This document shows positions 62,668-63,177 of a stretch of 63,177 nucleotides of DNA, piece by piece (the first letter of the stretch is position 1; the number at the start of each line of letters is the position of its first letter). The position numbers and the translations under genes were made by a program. Source of the DNA: Pelethousia sp034933245 (lineage in GTDB: Bacteria > Bacillota > Clostridia > Christensenellales > CAG-138). The stretch is from contig JAYFNX010000041.1 of the NCBI GenBank assembly GCA_034933245.1, forward strand, positions 1-63,177. The letters run 5' to 3'. Under the pieces are notes generated by a model, which was given only the letters and a program-made list of their open reading frames with translations, did not search any database and was not told the origin of the DNA.

Positions 62668-63177
62668 ACAGAAAGCAATGGAGTGCAATGCAAATCCTGA
62701 CCGTTGGGTTTGCTTGCATGATTCTTTTAGGGGGAGCGTTTCTCTGTCTGCCCGTTTCCAGCCGAGACGGCGCGGCAATCCCTTTTCTCAATGCGCTCTT
62801 CACCTCGGCGTCGGCAACCTGTGTTACGGGTTTGGTGGTTTACGATACGTGGACGCAATTTTCCGGGTTTGGCCAACTGGTCATTTTGCTGCTTATCCAA
62901 ATTGGTGGGCTGGGCTTCATGACCGTAGCCATCCTGTTTTCATTGGCCGTCGGACGGCGCATCGGCTTGCGGGAACGCTCCCTGCTTGCGGAAACAGTAA
63001 GCTCTATGCAGCTTGGCGGCGTTGTTCGCCTTGTAAGGCGAACGCTGATGGGAACGGCTATCTTTGAAGGCGTCGGAGCAATCCTTTTGGCCGTGCGTTT
63101 TATCCCAATGTTCGGCACCTGGCGGGGAATTTGGTTTGCCATTTTTCATTCCATATCCGCCTTTTGCAACGCCGGAT
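62664..63177 (+). CDS. TrkH/KtrB-family potassium transporter, partial
   Basis: The first 171 residues of a Trk/Ktr potassium-translocating subunit, cut by the window edge. It starts at ATG 62664 overlapping the previous stop. The first selectivity-filter loop ASATCVTGL and the beginning of the second, FHSISAFCNAG, are present with the intervening helices. Reading frame is open to the end. Confidence 0.93.
   Translation, partial: MNRKQWSAMQILTVGFACMILLGGAFLCLPVSSRDGAAIPFLNALFTSASATCVTGLVVYDTWTQFSGFGQLVILLLIQIGGLGFMTVAILFSLAVGRRIGLRERSLLAETVSSMQLGGVVRLVRRTLMGTAIFEGVGAILLAVRFIPMFGTWRGIWFAIFHSISAFCNAG

Overview
The window looks like a chromosomal segment from a Gram-positive, low-to-mid G+C anaerobe of the class Clostridia (Firmicutes/Bacillota), roughly half G+C by eye. 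The evidence is: strong AGGAGG-type ribosome binding sites and near-consensus sigma-A promoters; a T-box leader on thrS; an infC-rpmI-rplT operon with an attenuator leader and a rare ATC start on infC; the HisZ plus short-HisG type of histidine pathway; YedF/DUF3343; a PrsA-type foldase lipoprotein and many other lipoproteins; and a VTC/DUF4956/CotH cluster. No outer-membrane genes, phage, insertion sequence, CRISPR or rRNA were seen. Assignment below class is not safe from this sequence alone.

Layout. 0-8.5 kb (minus): a ten-gene histidine operon hisZ-G-D-C-B-H-A-F-IE-K with mostly overlapping genes; hisIE carries a one-base frame break in a G6 run. 8.8-11.2 kb (plus): apbE and a MATE exporter. 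11.3-13.8 kb (minus): a metal-resistance operon (ArsR/CadC-type repressor, free-standing HMA protein, Zn/Cd/Pb-type P-ATPase) with promoter and operator visible. 13.9-18.5 kb: 6-phosphofructokinase, divergent yedF and DUF3343, a three-gene NusG_II/Gx/FMN-binding membrane redox module (a probable ApbE client), and pgsA. 18.7-24.7 kb: PrsA-like foldase, AlaX-type editing protein, SH3-M14 peptidase, infC-rpmI-rplT, TrmH-type methyltransferase.

25.0-30.5 kb (plus): VTC-domain polyphosphate polymerase-like protein, DUF4956 membrane protein and CotH-kinase-family protein, followed by an OmpR-type two-component system; a perfect 11-bp tandem repeat upstream looks like a response-regulator site. 30.9-39.0 kb (plus): an amino-sugar operon (ROK regulator, binding protein and two permeases without an ATPase, CutC, ROK kinase, NagB, NagA) that would take an N-acetylglucosamine-type sugar to fructose-6-phosphate. 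39.3-45.8 kb: a 1684-residue sensor with degenerate GGDEF, EAL, PAS repeats and an intact GGDEF, tail-to-tail with a double-HD HD-GYP protein, a cyclic-di-GMP signalling node.

46-53.3 kb (minus): thrS with T-box leader, a possible broken small membrane-protein gene, a clostripain-family lipoprotein, an AIM24-family protein, a PaaI-type thioesterase and an orphan NMT1-type binding protein. 53.5-55.9 kb: tRNA-Leu(GAG) and a visibly A+T-richer Cache-HAMP-HD-GYP gene. 55.9-63.2 kb: AbrB-type regulator with an ABC exporter, pyrG, a small HD protein, eno, and a TrkA-like/TrkH potassium-uptake operon that runs off the right edge; its promoter is overlaid by an 11-bp-arm palindrome and its leader contains a long-range inverted repeat.
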